Source of the DNA: Verrucomicrobiota bacterium | Lineage (GTDB): Bacteria > Verrucomicrobiota > Verrucomicrobiia > Chthoniobacterales > Chthoniobacteraceae | Length of the DNA stretch: 51,183 bases | Assembly (NCBI GenBank): GCA_026398235.1 | Contig: JAPLTE010000039.1 | Span: 1 to 51,183 of the forward strand | Direction: 5' to 3' | Shown: positions 35,660 to 45,353 of the stretch, in pieces | Position numbering within the stretch: position 1 is the stretch's first letter | How the letters are laid out: each line of letters starts with the position of its first letter | Position numbers and translations under genes: made by a program | The notes under the pieces: model-generated | Told to the model about the DNA's origin: nothing | Databases searched by the model: none | What the model saw: the letters and a program-made list of their open reading frames with translations, nothing else

Positions 35660-36989
35660 CGATCTCCTCGGCGGGATAATCGTAATTGCTGAGTTTGCCT
35701 GCCATGAAATCGGTATAGGCCTGCATGTCGAAATGGCCGTGGCCGGAGACGTTGACGAGGATCGAACGGCTGATCCCTTCTTCCTTGCACCGCAACGCTT
35801 CACGAATGGCACCTGCCACCGCGTGGTTCGCTTCCGGAGCCGGGACAATCCCCTCCGCCCGGGCAAATTGCACCCCCGCGGCAAACGATTCCAGTTGGGA
35901 GACCGTGGTCGCTTCCGCCAGCCCTTCGGCGACGACTTGGCTCACCAACGGCGCCATGCCGTGGTAGCGCAACCCTCCGGCGTGGAATCCCGGCGGCACG
36001 AACGTGCTGCCCAAGGTGTGCATTTTTGTGAGCGGTGTCAGGTGGGCCGTATCGCCGTAATCGTAGGCATAATGGCCGCGCGTGAGGCTCGGGCAGGCCG
36101 AAGGTTCGACGGCGACAACGCGCAATCCCGTCCGCTCGCCCCGCAAGACCTGGCCCAGGAATGGGAATGCGATCCCCGCAAAATTCGAGCCGCCGCCGGT
36201 GCAGGCGACGATCACGTCGGCGGTGTCTCCCGCCATTTCCATCTGTTTCAAAGCTTCCTGGCCGATGACGGTCTGGTGCAGGAGCACGTGATTGAGCACA
36301 CTGCCGAGCGCATATTTGGCATCCGGGTTTTGCGCCGCCACTTCGACCGCTTCGGAGATCGCCATGCCCAGCGAGCCGGTGGAATCCGGGTCCTTGGCCA
36401 GCATCGCGCACCCCACGGCCGTCTCATGACTTGGGCTGGCGCTCACCGTTGCGCCAAAGGTCTCCATCAATGCGCGGCGATAAGGTTTCTGGTTGTAGCT
36501 CACGCGAACCATGAAAATTTTGCAATCCAGCCCGAAAAAATTGCAGGCCATTGCCAGCGACGACCCCCATTGGCCCGCGCCGGTTTCTGTCACGAGCAGC
36601 TTTACCCCTTCCGCTTTATTATAATAGGCCTGCGCAATGGCCGAATTGGGCTTATGCGAACCCGCCGGGCTGACCCCTTCATATTTGTAATAAATCCGCG
36701 CCGGGGTATCCAAGGCGCGTTCAAGACGCCGCGCCCGGAAGAGCGGCGAGGGGCGCCATTGTTTGTAAATCTCACGGACCGGCTCGGGGATGGCGATATT
36801 GCGCTCCATCGAGACCTCCTGGGCGATGATCGCCTCGGGAAAGAGCGGCGCAAGATCTGCGTGAGTGATCGGCTGGTGGGTTCCGGGGTGCAAAACGGGC
36901 GGCGGAGCCTGATGCAAATCGGCGGCGATATTGTACCACGTTTGGGGGATTTCCGATTCCGGGAGCAGGAACTTGATTTGTTTGTTCAT
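35628..36989 (-). CDS. trpB: TrpB2-type tryptophan synthase beta chain / PLP enzyme
   Basis: The 453-residue PLP enzyme belongs to the TrpB2 branch. PLP lysine K113 lies in SHKPNSA, followed by VTETGAGQWGSSLA and phosphate-binding CTGGGSNF. TrpB2 makes tryptophan from indole and serine and often works without a tightly bound TrpA. The ATG at 36989 is chosen because GGAAGG lies upstream and the 45-residue extension to 37124 is not conserved in character. No other trp gene is in the window. Threonine synthase is excluded by the Gly-rich phosphate site. Confidence 0.92.
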   Translation of the reverse strand: MNKQIKFLLPESEIPQTWYNIAADLHQAPPPVLHPGTHQPITHADLAPLFPEAIIAQEVSMERNIAIPEPVREIYKQWRPSPLFRARRLERALDTPARIYYKYEGVSPAGSHKPNSAIAQAYYNKAEGVKLLVTETGAGQWGSSLAMACNFFGLDCKIFMVRVSYNQKPYRRALMETFGATVSASPSHETAVGCAMLAKDPDSTGSLGMAISEAVEVAAQNPDAKYALGSVLNHVLLHQTVIGQEALKQMEMAGDTADVIVACTGGGSNFAGIAFPFLGQVLRGERTGLRVVAVEPSACPSLTRGHYAYDYGDTAHLTPLTKMHTLGSTFVPPGFHAGGLRYHGMAPLVSQVVAEGLAEATTVSQLESFAAGVQFARAEGIVPAPEANHAVAGAIREALRCKEEGISRSILVNVSGHGHFDMQAYTDFMAGKLSNYDYPAEEIAMALAGLPQF

Positions 36990-37155
36990 TGGCAAGCCCT
37001 TCCATGTATTCCGAGTTGCCCATTGCGTCAATCCGAAGAAAAGGCAGATTTTCCGCACAATACGTATTTTTCCCTTTTCAGACGGAGGGGGCGCTGTCAC
37101 GGTAGAAAACGCTCCCCAAAGCAAAGTGAAAACAGATAAGGAACCAGAGGCAGCT

Positions 37156-37449
37156 TTGAACCCGACGTCGGAACAGATCGCGAAACGCGCGATGCTCCTG
37201 GAAAAATTGCATGCCCTTTATCACAAGGATCAAATGGCGATCCATGAGAAGGTTTTGGTGTGGCACGATGCGCTCAAGCTCAAGTATCCCAACGCACGGG
37301 ATTACATGCTCTTCCATCTCATTTCGGGAAGCACATTCAAAGGATTCAATGGGTATTTTGATTTTGAGCCCGCCGACTCGGTGGAAGCTTTTATTCAAAG
37401 GGAATACCGTGCAGCCTTTCCGCCAACCACTCCGGGCGAATTGGGTTAG
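37156..37449 (+). CDS. Hypothetical protein, probable TTG start
   Basis: The 97-residue product is acidic and aromatic with no signal peptide or membrane segment. I do not recognise a family. It contains HALYHKDQMAIHEKVLVWHD and ends ...REYRAAFPPTTPGELG. AGAGG lies five bases before the TTG at 37156. The frame is open from 36931, but that would overlap the divergent TrpB-like gene, and the next ATG is 37192. It sits upstream of a secreted hydrolase in the same direction. Confidence 0.55.
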   Translation: MNPTSEQIAKRAMLLEKLHALYHKDQMAIHEKVLVWHDALKLKYPNARDYMLFHLISGSTFKGFNGYFDFEPADSVEAFIQREYRAAFPPTTPGELG

Positions 37450-37493
37450 CTCCGGGCAGTTCTGGCGCTCGGCTGCATGAAAGAGAAAACTCC

Positions 37494-38594
37494 ATGATCC
37501 CGATAAATAGGATAATCTTCATACTATGGTGCGGAATGTTTCCAGTATGGGAGTCTCTCGCCGCCACCCCTGGGTATGTCACGGCGTCGCCGGTTTCAGT
37601 AAACATTTCAGGGCGGCGTGTCCAGTGGAGCGCAGGGGAGAGCGTGGCTGTGATTGGAATTGCAAACGGGATGGCGATGGTTCGAGTCGCCTTGCCGGAT
37701 GGCAGCCTCAGCGTGGCGCAGATTCCAGCCGCGAGTCTGAGGCAAAAAGCAACTTCCCCCCTTCCTGTCGCTGTTTCAGCAAGCCCCGCGCAAGCGAGCC
37801 AAACCCCTCAGCCGACCGCCGCTTTGCCGCCCCAGCAAACATTGCTTAAGCCCGGTTGGAACCTCGTCCAGTTTCAGGCGCTGCCCACGCCTCTCAAAAA
37901 ACCCAAATGGTTTGACTACAACTTTGATCCGGCCAAGGAGAAATTCAATATTTACGTTCCCGCGAGTTATGACCCTCAGAAACCGTGCGGGGTGGTGGGG
38001 TGGACAAATCCTGGCGATGGGGCTTTGATTCCCAAGCAGTTTCAACCGTTGTTCGATGAATTCCGCCTCATTGCCATCGCGGCTGAATCTTGCGGAAACA
38101 AGCAAAAATCGGAGCGCCGTGCGGGGTTGTTGGTCAGCGCCATTCTCCAGCTATCCACGACGATGGCCATTGACAGGCGGCGGGTGCTCCTCAGCGGCAT
38201 GTCAGGCGGGGGAAGGCTTTCAGCGCTTGGAGGGTTCGTGCATCCAGAATTTTTCTGCGGGGCCATTTCCTGGTGCGGCGGCAATTTTTATAAGGACTAT
38301 CCGAATTCAGAAAAGCCGGGTTTTGTGGTGTATGGGATTGCGCATGCCCACCAAATCGACAATGCCGTAACCGCGGAAAATGTGGAAGAGGCCAAAAAGA
38401 AGGTGAAGTTTGTGCTCCTTACCGGATCAAAGGATTTCAACCGGATCGATTCGCGCGATATTGAAACAGCGATGCAAAAGGAACACTTTCAGGTTCTCTT
38501 GATTGAAGAACCAGGGCTCGGGCATTCTGTGGGAAGCGCCGCCACAATGAGGAAGGGGCTCGAATTTGTCCTCGGTTCGCCAGCTGCACCATAA
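37494..38594 (+). CDS. Secreted alpha/beta-hydrolase-like protein
   Basis: The 366-residue protein starts with a signal peptide (about residues 1-24). A small SH3-like or strand-rich region (about 25-82) and a Pro/Gln/Ala linker (85-118) precede the hydrolase domain (about 120-366). S237 in GMSGGG sits in a nucleophile elbow, and late LTGSKDFN and LGHSVGS supply candidate acid and histidine. It is probably exported to the periplasm or outside. Esterase or depolymerase activity is likely, but the substrate is unknown. Confidence 0.72.
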   Translation: MIPINRIIFILWCGMFPVWESLAATPGYVTASPVSVNISGRRVQWSAGESVAVIGIANGMAMVRVALPDGSLSVAQIPAASLRQKATSPLPVAVSASPAQASQTPQPTAALPPQQTLLKPGWNLVQFQALPTPLKKPKWFDYNFDPAKEKFNIYVPASYDPQKPCGVVGWTNPGDGALIPKQFQPLFDEFRLIAIAAESCGNKQKSERRAGLLVSAILQLSTTMAIDRRRVLLSGMSGGGRLSALGGFVHPEFFCGAISWCGGNFYKDYPNSEKPGFVVYGIAHAHQIDNAVTAENVEEAKKKVKFVLLTGSKDFNRIDSRDIETAMQKEHFQVLLIEEPGLGHSVGSAATMRKGLEFVLGSPAAP

Positions 38595-38627
38595 CCGGGC
38601 TTCTGCGCGGGCCAGTTTTCCGGATGT

Positions 38628-39323
38628 TTACTCGGAAGCTCTTGTTCTGGACAAGAGCTTGTTGATCGTCGCCGCTGCATACGCCGCGCCGAACCCGTTG
38701 TCGATGTTCACCACGGTCACCCCGCTGCCGCAACTGTTGAGCATCCCGAGCAGCGCGGCCAGCCCGCCGAAGCTCGCGCCATAGCCGACGCTGGTTGGCA
38801 CTGCCACCACCGGCTTGCTCACCAACCCCGCAATGGCGCTCGGCAGCGCCCCTTCCATCCCGGCCACGACCACCACCGCGTTGCACGCTTCGATTTGGTC
38901 GCGCACCGCCAGCAACCGATGAATCCCGGCCACTCCCACATCGAAAAATTTGGCCACCCGGTTGCCGAAAATCTCCAGCGTTACCACTGCTTCGAGGGCG
39001 ACGGGTAAATCCGAAGTGCCTGCACAGACCACCGCCACCGTGCCCTCCAACTTCGGCAGGGGCTCGCGCTCGACGGTGATGCAATGGGCCCGGTCATGGA
39101 ATTGCGCGTCGGCAAACGTCTCGCGCATCGCGGCAGACTGCTCCTCGCTTGCACGAGTGATCAGCAGCACCCCGTGCTGTTCGAGGATCATCCGGGCAAT
39201 TGCCACGACGTCTTGCGGGGTTTTGCCTGGGCCGAAGATCACTTCGGGAAATCCGCAGCGATCATACCGCCCCACGTCCACGCGGGCGACCCCGATATCC
39301 ACAAAATGAGAAGGTTCACTCAT
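38628..39323 (-). CDS. larB: LarB, nickel-pincer nucleotide cofactor synthesis
   Basis: LarB carboxylates nicotinate adenine dinucleotide and hydrolyses it to give the pyridinium dicarboxylate mononucleotide precursor of the lactate racemase cofactor. It is related to PurE. The ATG at 39323, with AGGAG eight bases upstream, gives 231 residues. Motifs include EVIFGPGKTP, CAGTSDLPVALEA, DVGVAGIHRLL and VAVPTSVGYGASF. No larC, larE or larA is seen in the window. It is 11 bases downstream of the pyrophosphatase gene and may be co-transcribed. Confidence 0.9.
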   Translation of the reverse strand: MSEPSHFVDIGVARVDVGRYDRCGFPEVIFGPGKTPQDVVAIARMILEQHGVLLITRASEEQSAAMRETFADAQFHDRAHCITVEREPLPKLEGTVAVVCAGTSDLPVALEAVVTLEIFGNRVAKFFDVGVAGIHRLLAVRDQIEACNAVVVVAGMEGALPSAIAGLVSKPVVAVPTSVGYGASFGGLAALLGMLNSCGSGVTVVNIDNGFGAAYAAATINKLLSRTRASE

Positions 39324-39334
39324 CGATGACTCTC

Positions 39335-40981
39335 CTACTGCGGCATCCCGTGCAGGCGATCCAGCAAATACGGCAAAAGCTGCTTTTTGCGTGAGACAAC
39401 CCCTTCCATTTCCCATTGGTTATGCCCCCGGCGCGGGTAATCGATCCGTTGCAGGAACGCCTCCGAACCGCAGACGAGCAGAAGGGAATTTTGCGTGTTG
39501 ATATCCGTCACCAACAGCGCGGAGAAAAGATAACCGCGCCCACGGCAATACGCATCGAGGGCCTCCGTCAGGGCGGCCTGTTTGGTATGGAAATGGGAGA
39601 AGCTGATTTCCTCGATTTGCGCCACCGAAAAGCGCTCGCCGCCATGGGTGTATTCCTTGCAATCCGCGGAGATCGCCTGCTCGGGCGTCATCGTCAGGAG
39701 GGGCGAGCCGACGGAAAAAATCTCTTCCGCGAGACGGGCGGGTTCGGTTTCGGCAATTTCCGCCAGTTTCTTGAGAATGCGAGCGTCGACCGGAGTTGCG
39801 GTCGGCGAACTCAAGTTCAGGGTGTCTGAAATCAACCCCGCCATCAGCAGCCCCGCGATCGGTTTTGGAATCGGCACCCCGAGTTGCTCAAAACAGAGCG
39901 CCACAATACTTGAGGCCGAACCGACGGGGTGATTCCAAAACAGAATCGGTGCGTGGGTGGAAATCCCCCCCAGCCGATGGTGATCGAGAATTTCCACAAT
40001 CGGCACCTCGTCCGCCCCGGCCACTGCTTGGGAAAGCTCGTTATGATCGACCAGGATCAACTGGCGCTGAACCGTTTTTAAGAAATCGCTCTTGGAAAGA
40101 ATTCCCACCAAACGCTCTTCTTCGAGCACCGGGAAAATAAATTGGGCGCTCGCCGCGGCCTCCTCGCGGGCTTCCGCCAGGAGGGTGTTTGGCGAGAAGC
40201 TGACAAATTCGCTGTCCAGCTTGCGGCCCACTTTCACGGCTCCGCGTGCGAGCAGCACAGTGGTCGCAGTGTCGTAGGGAGAAGTGGCAATGGTCACTCC
40301 ATGCTTCGCCGCCGATTCCAGTATTTGGGCGCTCACTGGGGTGTCGCCGGTGACCACCACCGCTGCGGCTCCCCCCCGGATTGCTTCGAGTTGGATTTCC
40401 TCTCGGTCGCCCAGAATGACCACGATGCGGCGGCCCTGGTAGCGCTGCACCCGTTTTTTGAACGACTCTTTTGCCATGGCCCCGACCAGAAGCAGGTAAT
40501 CATGTTCTTCCAAAGCCGGTTCGCCCTGGATCATCCTGCCCGCGAATGTGTGAAAAATCTCCTCCAGTGATGCCGCGACCACCCGTGCGCTCGCCGTGTC
40601 TTCGCGGGAGGGCACGAGGTGGTGCAAAACCTTGAAGGCCGACAGCAACCCCAGGCAGCGGAACTGCCCGTCGATGACCGGCACCCCGCGCATCTGGCGG
40701 CGTTCGATGAGCTGGATGGCCTCATAGATCGAGGAATCCGCGGTGATGGAGATCACTTCATCCTCCATGACGTCGCGCACGCGGGGCGAGAGATCGGTGA
40801 TGAGCACCGGCGCTTCCATCCCGAATTTGCGCAGCACAAAATCGATCCGCTCATTCGTGTTCCCGGCGCGGGCGGCGATCACATCGGTGTTTCCAGTCAA
40901 GCGCTTGAGTTCCGCGTAGCCGATGGCCGAGCAGATCGAGTCCATGTCCGGGTTTTTGTGGCCGATGACGATCGTTTGCAT
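39335..40981 (-). CDS. Family II inorganic pyrophosphatase with CBS and DRTGG domains
   Basis: This Mn/Co-dependent enzyme hydrolyses pyrophosphate. The 548-residue protein is a CBS-PPase. The DHH domain begins GHKNPDMDSICSAIGYAE (metal ligands), then is split by a CBS domain (about 68-125), a DRTGG domain (about 130-250) and a second CBS domain (about 250-310). It resumes with VDHNELSQA and LDHHRLGG and ends with a DHHA2 domain (substrate-site region near WNHPVGSASS). CBS/DRTGG inserts in this family bind adenine nucleotides and dinucleotides, so activity is probably allosteric. Confidence 0.92.
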   Translation of the reverse strand: MQTIVIGHKNPDMDSICSAIGYAELKRLTGNTDVIAARAGNTNERIDFVLRKFGMEAPVLITDLSPRVRDVMEDEVISITADSSIYEAIQLIERRQMRGVPVIDGQFRCLGLLSAFKVLHHLVPSREDTASARVVAASLEEIFHTFAGRMIQGEPALEEHDYLLLVGAMAKESFKKRVQRYQGRRIVVILGDREEIQLEAIRGGAAAVVVTGDTPVSAQILESAAKHGVTIATSPYDTATTVLLARGAVKVGRKLDSEFVSFSPNTLLAEAREEAAASAQFIFPVLEEERLVGILSKSDFLKTVQRQLILVDHNELSQAVAGADEVPIVEILDHHRLGGISTHAPILFWNHPVGSASSIVALCFEQLGVPIPKPIAGLLMAGLISDTLNLSSPTATPVDARILKKLAEIAETEPARLAEEIFSVGSPLLTMTPEQAISADCKEYTHGGERFSVAQIEEISFSHFHTKQAALTEALDAYCRGRGYLFSALLVTDINTQNSLLLVCGSEAFLQRIDYPRRGHNQWEMEGVVSRKKQLLPYLLDRLHGMPQ

Positions 40982-41001
40982 GAGAGGATGAGGTGGAGGG
41001 T

Positions 41002-43212
41002 TTAAGGCGAGAGGCGGCGCAGCAAATCGTAATTTTGCTTCATGGCCGGATTCGTTGGGTCGAGCCTCAGGGCTGTCTCAAATTCCTGTTTTGCCTCGTT
41101 GAGATGTTTTGTCTGGAGATAAAGGAATCCCATGTTGGTGTGCAGACCAGGGTCTTTGGGCATTTCTTTGATCATGATGCGGTATTGTTCGGCGGCTTCG
41201 TCATACCGCTTCATTTCCATTAGAGCGCCCGCGAGATTCCCCCGTAAAGCCATCACCTCTCCCTTGATTCGGACCGCTTCGCGGTATTGGGCGATCGCCT
41301 CCTCGCGGTGGCCATACCTCCACAATACCAAACCGAGGTTGTTATGAACCTCCGGGTTTTCGGGCTTGAGTTGCACCGCGCGGGCGAAATGAGGGGCCGC
41401 CTCTTCAAACTTCTGTTCGCCGTAGAGCACTGCGCCGATGTGGTTGTGGGCCTGCCAGGAGGCTTCGTTTTTCTCCAGGCATGCAGACCAGAGGGTTTTC
41501 TCGCTCCGGTGCACCCCGGCCCGCTCCCAAGTGTATGCGCTGAGGGAAAAAACCAGGAGCACACAACTGCCGACCAGCCCCCGTCGCCAGGCGCCCCTGC
41601 TTTTTTCATACAGGATTGAGATCGACGCCCCGGCAACTGCGACGATGGAAATGTCGCTGAAATATTGAAAATGATCCGCCTGCAACGTGAGGCGCATGTA
41701 GGACATCGTGAAAAAACCGAGCACCGGAAAGAGTGTTCCCACAAAATAAGCAAATACGAAGAACGGAGTCCGCGAAGCGATGGGGGTGCGGAAGGGATAA
41801 AGCTCCCGGATGGCCAACAGCATCAGCAGGGTCATGGGCACGAGTGCCACCGTCAGGAACATCCACCACTGCGGGTCTTTGAGCGGCCACCAAAGCCAGG
41901 GGGTGTTTGCGTAAATTGTGCTGAGGTTGATGGGGAGGATCGCTTTGGATAAATACGCCCAGGTGACCACGCCCGCCCCGGCGAGGCGTGAGGCGAAGTT
42001 CCCAATCGGAATCACCTCTCCGCCGATGGCGCGGTCATTTTGGAACCAAACGGTCATCCACGACATCGCCAGCGCCAGGACGAAGAACGGGACCGTGCGC
42101 CGCACCTCCCGCAACCCCAGCGTCCCTGTTTTCCACCAGGCCACGAGCAGCAGCACGGCCGGAAAGACGACTACATGCGTCTTGCACAAGAGGGCTCCCA
42201 GGAAGAGGCCCAGCGCCCAAAGGTAATCTTTCCGATTTTCGGATACCTCAAATCGCAACCAGGCGAGCATCGAGAGCAGGCAAAAGCACAGCGAAAGGGT
42301 GTTTTTGCGTTCGGCAATCCACGCCACCGATTCTGCATGGACCGGGTGAAGAACAAAGAGCAGGCTTCCCAGCCACGCGCCGGGAACCTTCAACTGGCGC
42401 AACACCATCCAGAGCAAAAGTCCGTCGAGCGCATGGATGAGGATGTTGATGATGTGAAAAGGCGGGCCGATCGGATACGGCCGCCCCACTCGATCATAGG
42501 AGTGCCCCCAAAGCTGGTATTCCACCCAGAGCATCGTGGTTTTGAGGGGGAAATAGTCGGCAGACTGGTTGCCATCAAACCGGTAGTTTTTCTCTGTTGC
42601 AAAAAGGCTGCGCTCGATGGCGCACAGCGGGGGTCTTAACAGACGAACCAGCCAGGGTGCTTCCGGTTTCCCGAGGGCAAGGCGCCCCTCGGCTGAATCT
42701 TTTTCGCTGGTGATGCCGCCCGTCCAGATCTCCCATAGGCCGCGCCAATTGGTCTTATATTCCGCAGGCCGGGCGCGATCGGGAAAAAGATGCAGAAGCG
42801 ACGGGTTCGACGTGATCTCCTGGTCATCGTCCCAGAGGAATCCAGCCGACATCGCCGGAATGTAAACCACCACCGGGAGGAGAAACAGCGCCAGGGCCAG
42901 AGCCAGGGCGTTTGTCCGCTTGTGCCAGGAAATCGGAATTTCCAGAAAAAGAAAATATCCCGCCGCTGCCCCAGTGAGAAATCCGAGGGCCATTTTCCAG
43001 AACAGGGCCGACTCCCACATTCCCCCAAAACCGACCTGGCCTTTTAAAAATTCGAAAAATTGGCCGCCTTCGTACTCATCCAGGAAACTGCTCGAAACGA
43101 GCAAGGCAAGGAGGCCCCCCAATCCCGCCAAAAACAGCCGCGCTGGTTCCCACAAGCAGGAGGGGGAGGGTTGGTTCAGGCTGGTGGGTGAGGGGATGCG
43201 GACCGGTTTCAT
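41002..43212 (-). CDS. TMTC-like membrane protein with TPR repeats
   Basis: The ATG at 43212 gives 736 residues. An N-terminal membrane part with about ten hydrophobic segments includes ALALFLLPVVVYIPAMSAGF and a short DDDQEITSN loop reminiscent of GT-C glycosyltransferases. The C-terminal part (from about residue 570) has at least four tetratricopeptide repeats, such as NLGLVLWRYGHREEAIAQYR. The architecture resembles TMTC and PMT-type O-mannosyltransferases, common in Verrucomicrobiota. The enzyme activity is not shown. A TTG eight codons upstream is possible. Confidence 0.8.
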   Translation of the reverse strand: MKPVRIPSPTSLNQPSPSCLWEPARLFLAGLGGLLALLVSSSFLDEYEGGQFFEFLKGQVGFGGMWESALFWKMALGFLTGAAAGYFLFLEIPISWHKRTNALALALALFLLPVVVYIPAMSAGFLWDDDQEITSNPSLLHLFPDRARPAEYKTNWRGLWEIWTGGITSEKDSAEGRLALGKPEAPWLVRLLRPPLCAIERSLFATEKNYRFDGNQSADYFPLKTTMLWVEYQLWGHSYDRVGRPYPIGPPFHIINILIHALDGLLLWMVLRQLKVPGAWLGSLLFVLHPVHAESVAWIAERKNTLSLCFCLLSMLAWLRFEVSENRKDYLWALGLFLGALLCKTHVVVFPAVLLLVAWWKTGTLGLREVRRTVPFFVLALAMSWMTVWFQNDRAIGGEVIPIGNFASRLAGAGVVTWAYLSKAILPINLSTIYANTPWLWWPLKDPQWWMFLTVALVPMTLLMLLAIRELYPFRTPIASRTPFFVFAYFVGTLFPVLGFFTMSYMRLTLQADHFQYFSDISIVAVAGASISILYEKSRGAWRRGLVGSCVLLVFSLSAYTWERAGVHRSEKTLWSACLEKNEASWQAHNHIGAVLYGEQKFEEAAPHFARAVQLKPENPEVHNNLGLVLWRYGHREEAIAQYREAVRIKGEVMALRGNLAGALMEMKRYDEAAEQYRIMIKEMPKDPGLHTNMGFLYLQTKHLNEAKQEFETALRLDPTNPAMKQNYDLLRRLSP

Positions 43213-43312
43213 GCGATGAAGAGGGGCACTTAACAATACCGTGCGCCATTTTGCAACAGGGGAGCGTCATTTCTCATTGTATTTTCGCCCAACATTACCG
43301 ACTCTACTTACG

Positions 43313-44185
43313 ATGAGAAGCATGACCGGGTATGGACGGGGCCAGAGCGGCACCAACGGCACCCAATTTAGCGTTGAACTTAATTCGGTGAATCGCAAAC
43401 AAAGCGATGTGGCTGTCACCCTGCCGCGCGACCTTGCGGAGTTGGAGCCGCGCGTGCGCGACTTGATCAACTCCGAGATTTCACGCGGCCGCCTGAATGT
43501 CGTCGTCGCCTGCCATGCTTGCTCTTCCACACAGAAGGTCGCTTTGGATACCGCGCTTGCCCGCACTTATTTCACCGCCATGCGGGAACTCCAGGTGGAA
43601 CTCGGCGCCGCCGGAGAAGTGAGCATCGAAACAGTGCTGCGCGCGCCGGGTGTGGTGCGTGTCCCCGAAGAGCAAGTCACGCTCAATGAGGCTTGGCCGC
43701 ACGTTGAAGCGGCGCTCAAGGAGGCTCTGCACAGCCTCATTGCCATGCGGGAAATCGAGGGAAAACACCTTGCCAAGGATTTGATTCATCGCCTCAAAAT
43801 CGTCCGGGAGGCATTACGCAAAATCCGCAAGCTCCACCCGGAGGTGCTCAAAAAATTCCGGCAATCGCTCCAGGAACGCATCGCCAAAGTCGGCCTGGAC
43901 CTTCCTATTGACGACGAGCGGGTCGTAAAAGAGGTGATCTTTTTCGCCGACAAATCCGACATTTCCGAGGAGCTCACGCGGCTGGAAAGCCATTTTACCC
44001 AATTCGCCCACCACCTGCGCAAAAATGAACCCGTGGGCCGTACGCTGGAGTTCATGACGCAGGAGATCGCTCGCGAATTTAACACGCTGGGCTCCAAGGC
44101 CAACGATGTGGAAATTTCCCAACTCGTCGTCTCCTGCAAGGCCGAGATGGAGAAAATCCGCGAACAAATCCAGAACATCGAATGA
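43313..44185 (+). CDS. yicC: YicC-family endoribonuclease
   Basis: The 290-residue protein starts at the ATG at 43313 and opens with RSMTGYGRG, the family hallmark. The terminal domain is charged and helical with LTRLESHFTQFAHHLRKNEPVGR and EFNTLGSKANDVEIS. YicC proteins are RNases acting in RNA turnover. The gene overlaps gmk by four bases, an arrangement often seen in bacteria. An in-frame GTG-type start at 43241 would add 24 residues. Confidence 0.93.
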   Translation: MRSMTGYGRGQSGTNGTQFSVELNSVNRKQSDVAVTLPRDLAELEPRVRDLINSEISRGRLNVVVACHACSSTQKVALDTALARTYFTAMRELQVELGAAGEVSIETVLRAPGVVRVPEEQVTLNEAWPHVEAALKEALHSLIAMREIEGKHLAKDLIHRLKIVREALRKIRKLHPEVLKKFRQSLQERIAKVGLDLPIDDERVVKEVIFFADKSDISEELTRLESHFTQFAHHLRKNEPVGRTLEFMTQEIAREFNTLGSKANDVEISQLVVSCKAEMEKIREQIQNIE

Positions 44186-44799
44186 CCTCCATCCCTCGAC
44201 TCGGCATCCTGTTTCTTCTCTCGGCCCCGTCAGGCGCGGGTAAATCGACCCTCCGCGCCGGGCTCCAAAAAGACCAGGACTTCGCTTACTCCGTTTCCTG
44301 CACCACGCGGGCTCCCCGGCCCGGTGAGGTGGACGGTTCGGATTACCATTTTCTCAGCCGCGAAGATTTCGAGGCCAAAATCGCCGAGGGCGCCTTTCTC
44401 GAATACGCGCAGGTTCACGGCAATTATTATGGAACCTTGAAAAGCGCCGTGCTGGACGCGTTGCGCGCAGGGACCGACGTCCTGATCGACATCGACGTGC
44501 AGGGCGCGGCGATGATCCGGGCGACCGACCATCCCGAAATCCGCGCCGCCCTCGTCGACATCTTTCTCATGCCGGAAAATATCGAAGTGCTCCGCGGGCG
44601 GCTTGCCCGTCGCGGCACCGAGACGCCCGAACAGATCGCGCTGCGCCTGCGCAACGCCGAGACCGAGATGCGCGCGTGGAAGCAATACCAGTTTGCCCTC
44701 ATTACCAGCACACCCGAGTCGGATGTGGCCGGCTTCCGCGCCATCATGCGCGCGGAGCGTTCCCGCAGCTCGCGCCTTTTGTTTGATCCCTTGTCATGA
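44182..44799 (+). CDS. gmk: Guanylate kinase
   Basis: Gmk phosphorylates GMP to GDP. The 205-residue protein has the P-loop LSAPSGAGKST, the GMP-binding SCTTRAPRPGEVDGSDYHF, and LIDIDVQGA. It overlaps yicC and coaC by four bases each. The gene for RNA polymerase omega, often the next gene, is not present here. Confidence 0.97.
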   Translation: MTSIPRLGILFLLSAPSGAGKSTLRAGLQKDQDFAYSVSCTTRAPRPGEVDGSDYHFLSREDFEAKIAEGAFLEYAQVHGNYYGTLKSAVLDALRAGTDVLIDIDVQGAAMIRATDHPEIRAALVDIFLMPENIEVLRGRLARRGTETPEQIALRLRNAETEMRAWKQYQFALITSTPESDVAGFRAIMRAERSRSSRLLFDPLS

Positions 44800-45329
44800 A
44801 AACCATCGTTGTCGGCGTCACCGGTTCCATCGCGGCGTATAAAGCCGCCGATCTCGTCAGCAAACTCACCAAGAGCGGACACGAGGTGCACGTCACCATG
44901 ACGGCCGCCGCGTGCGCGTTCATCACGCCACTCACGCTCCAGACCCTTTCACGGCACAACGTTGTTACCGATCCGTTCGCCCTCACCGGCGAGTGGGAAC
45001 CCGGCCACATCGCATTGGCAGATCGGGCCGATCTGCTGCTCATTGCTCCCGCCAGCGCAAACACCATCGCCGCGCTTGCTCACGGATTCGCAAACAATTA
45101 CCTCACCGAGATCGCGCTCGCCACGCGCGCTCCCATTCTCATCGCGCCCGCAATGAACGGGAAGATGTGGGACCACCCCGCCACAAAAGAGAACGTCGAA
45201 AAATTGCGCGCGCGCGGAGTCGCATTCATCGGTCCGGAAGCGGGGCTTCTCGCGTGCGGCTATGAAGGAATCGGCCGGCTCTGGCCCGTGGACGACATCA
45301 TTGCGCGCGTGCAGCAGATGCTCGCGTAA
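44796..45329 (+). CDS. coaC: Phosphopantothenoylcysteine decarboxylase (separate CoaC)
   Basis: CoaC decarboxylates phosphopantothenoylcysteine in coenzyme A synthesis, using FMN. The 177-residue protein has GVTGSIAAYKAADLVS, LIAPASANTIAALAHG, IAPAMNGKMWDHPAT and LACGYEGIGR with the active-site cysteine. It ends before the CoaB domain that most bacteria carry on the same chain. The coaB gene begins 24 bases after its stop. Confidence 0.95.
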   Translation: MKTIVVGVTGSIAAYKAADLVSKLTKSGHEVHVTMTAAACAFITPLTLQTLSRHNVVTDPFALTGEWEPGHIALADRADLLLIAPASANTIAALAHGFANNYLTEIALATRAPILIAPAMNGKMWDHPATKENVEKLRARGVAFIGPEAGLLACGYEGIGRLWPVDDIIARVQQMLA

Positions 45330-45353
45330 GCAATACCCGTTTTCAGTTCCGGC

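Noticed and set aside
35565-37139. 524-codon open frame on the plus strand opposite the TrpB-like gene
   Set aside because: The minus strand has a complete PLP enzyme with K113 and phosphate-site motifs; the opposite frame has no coherent domain.
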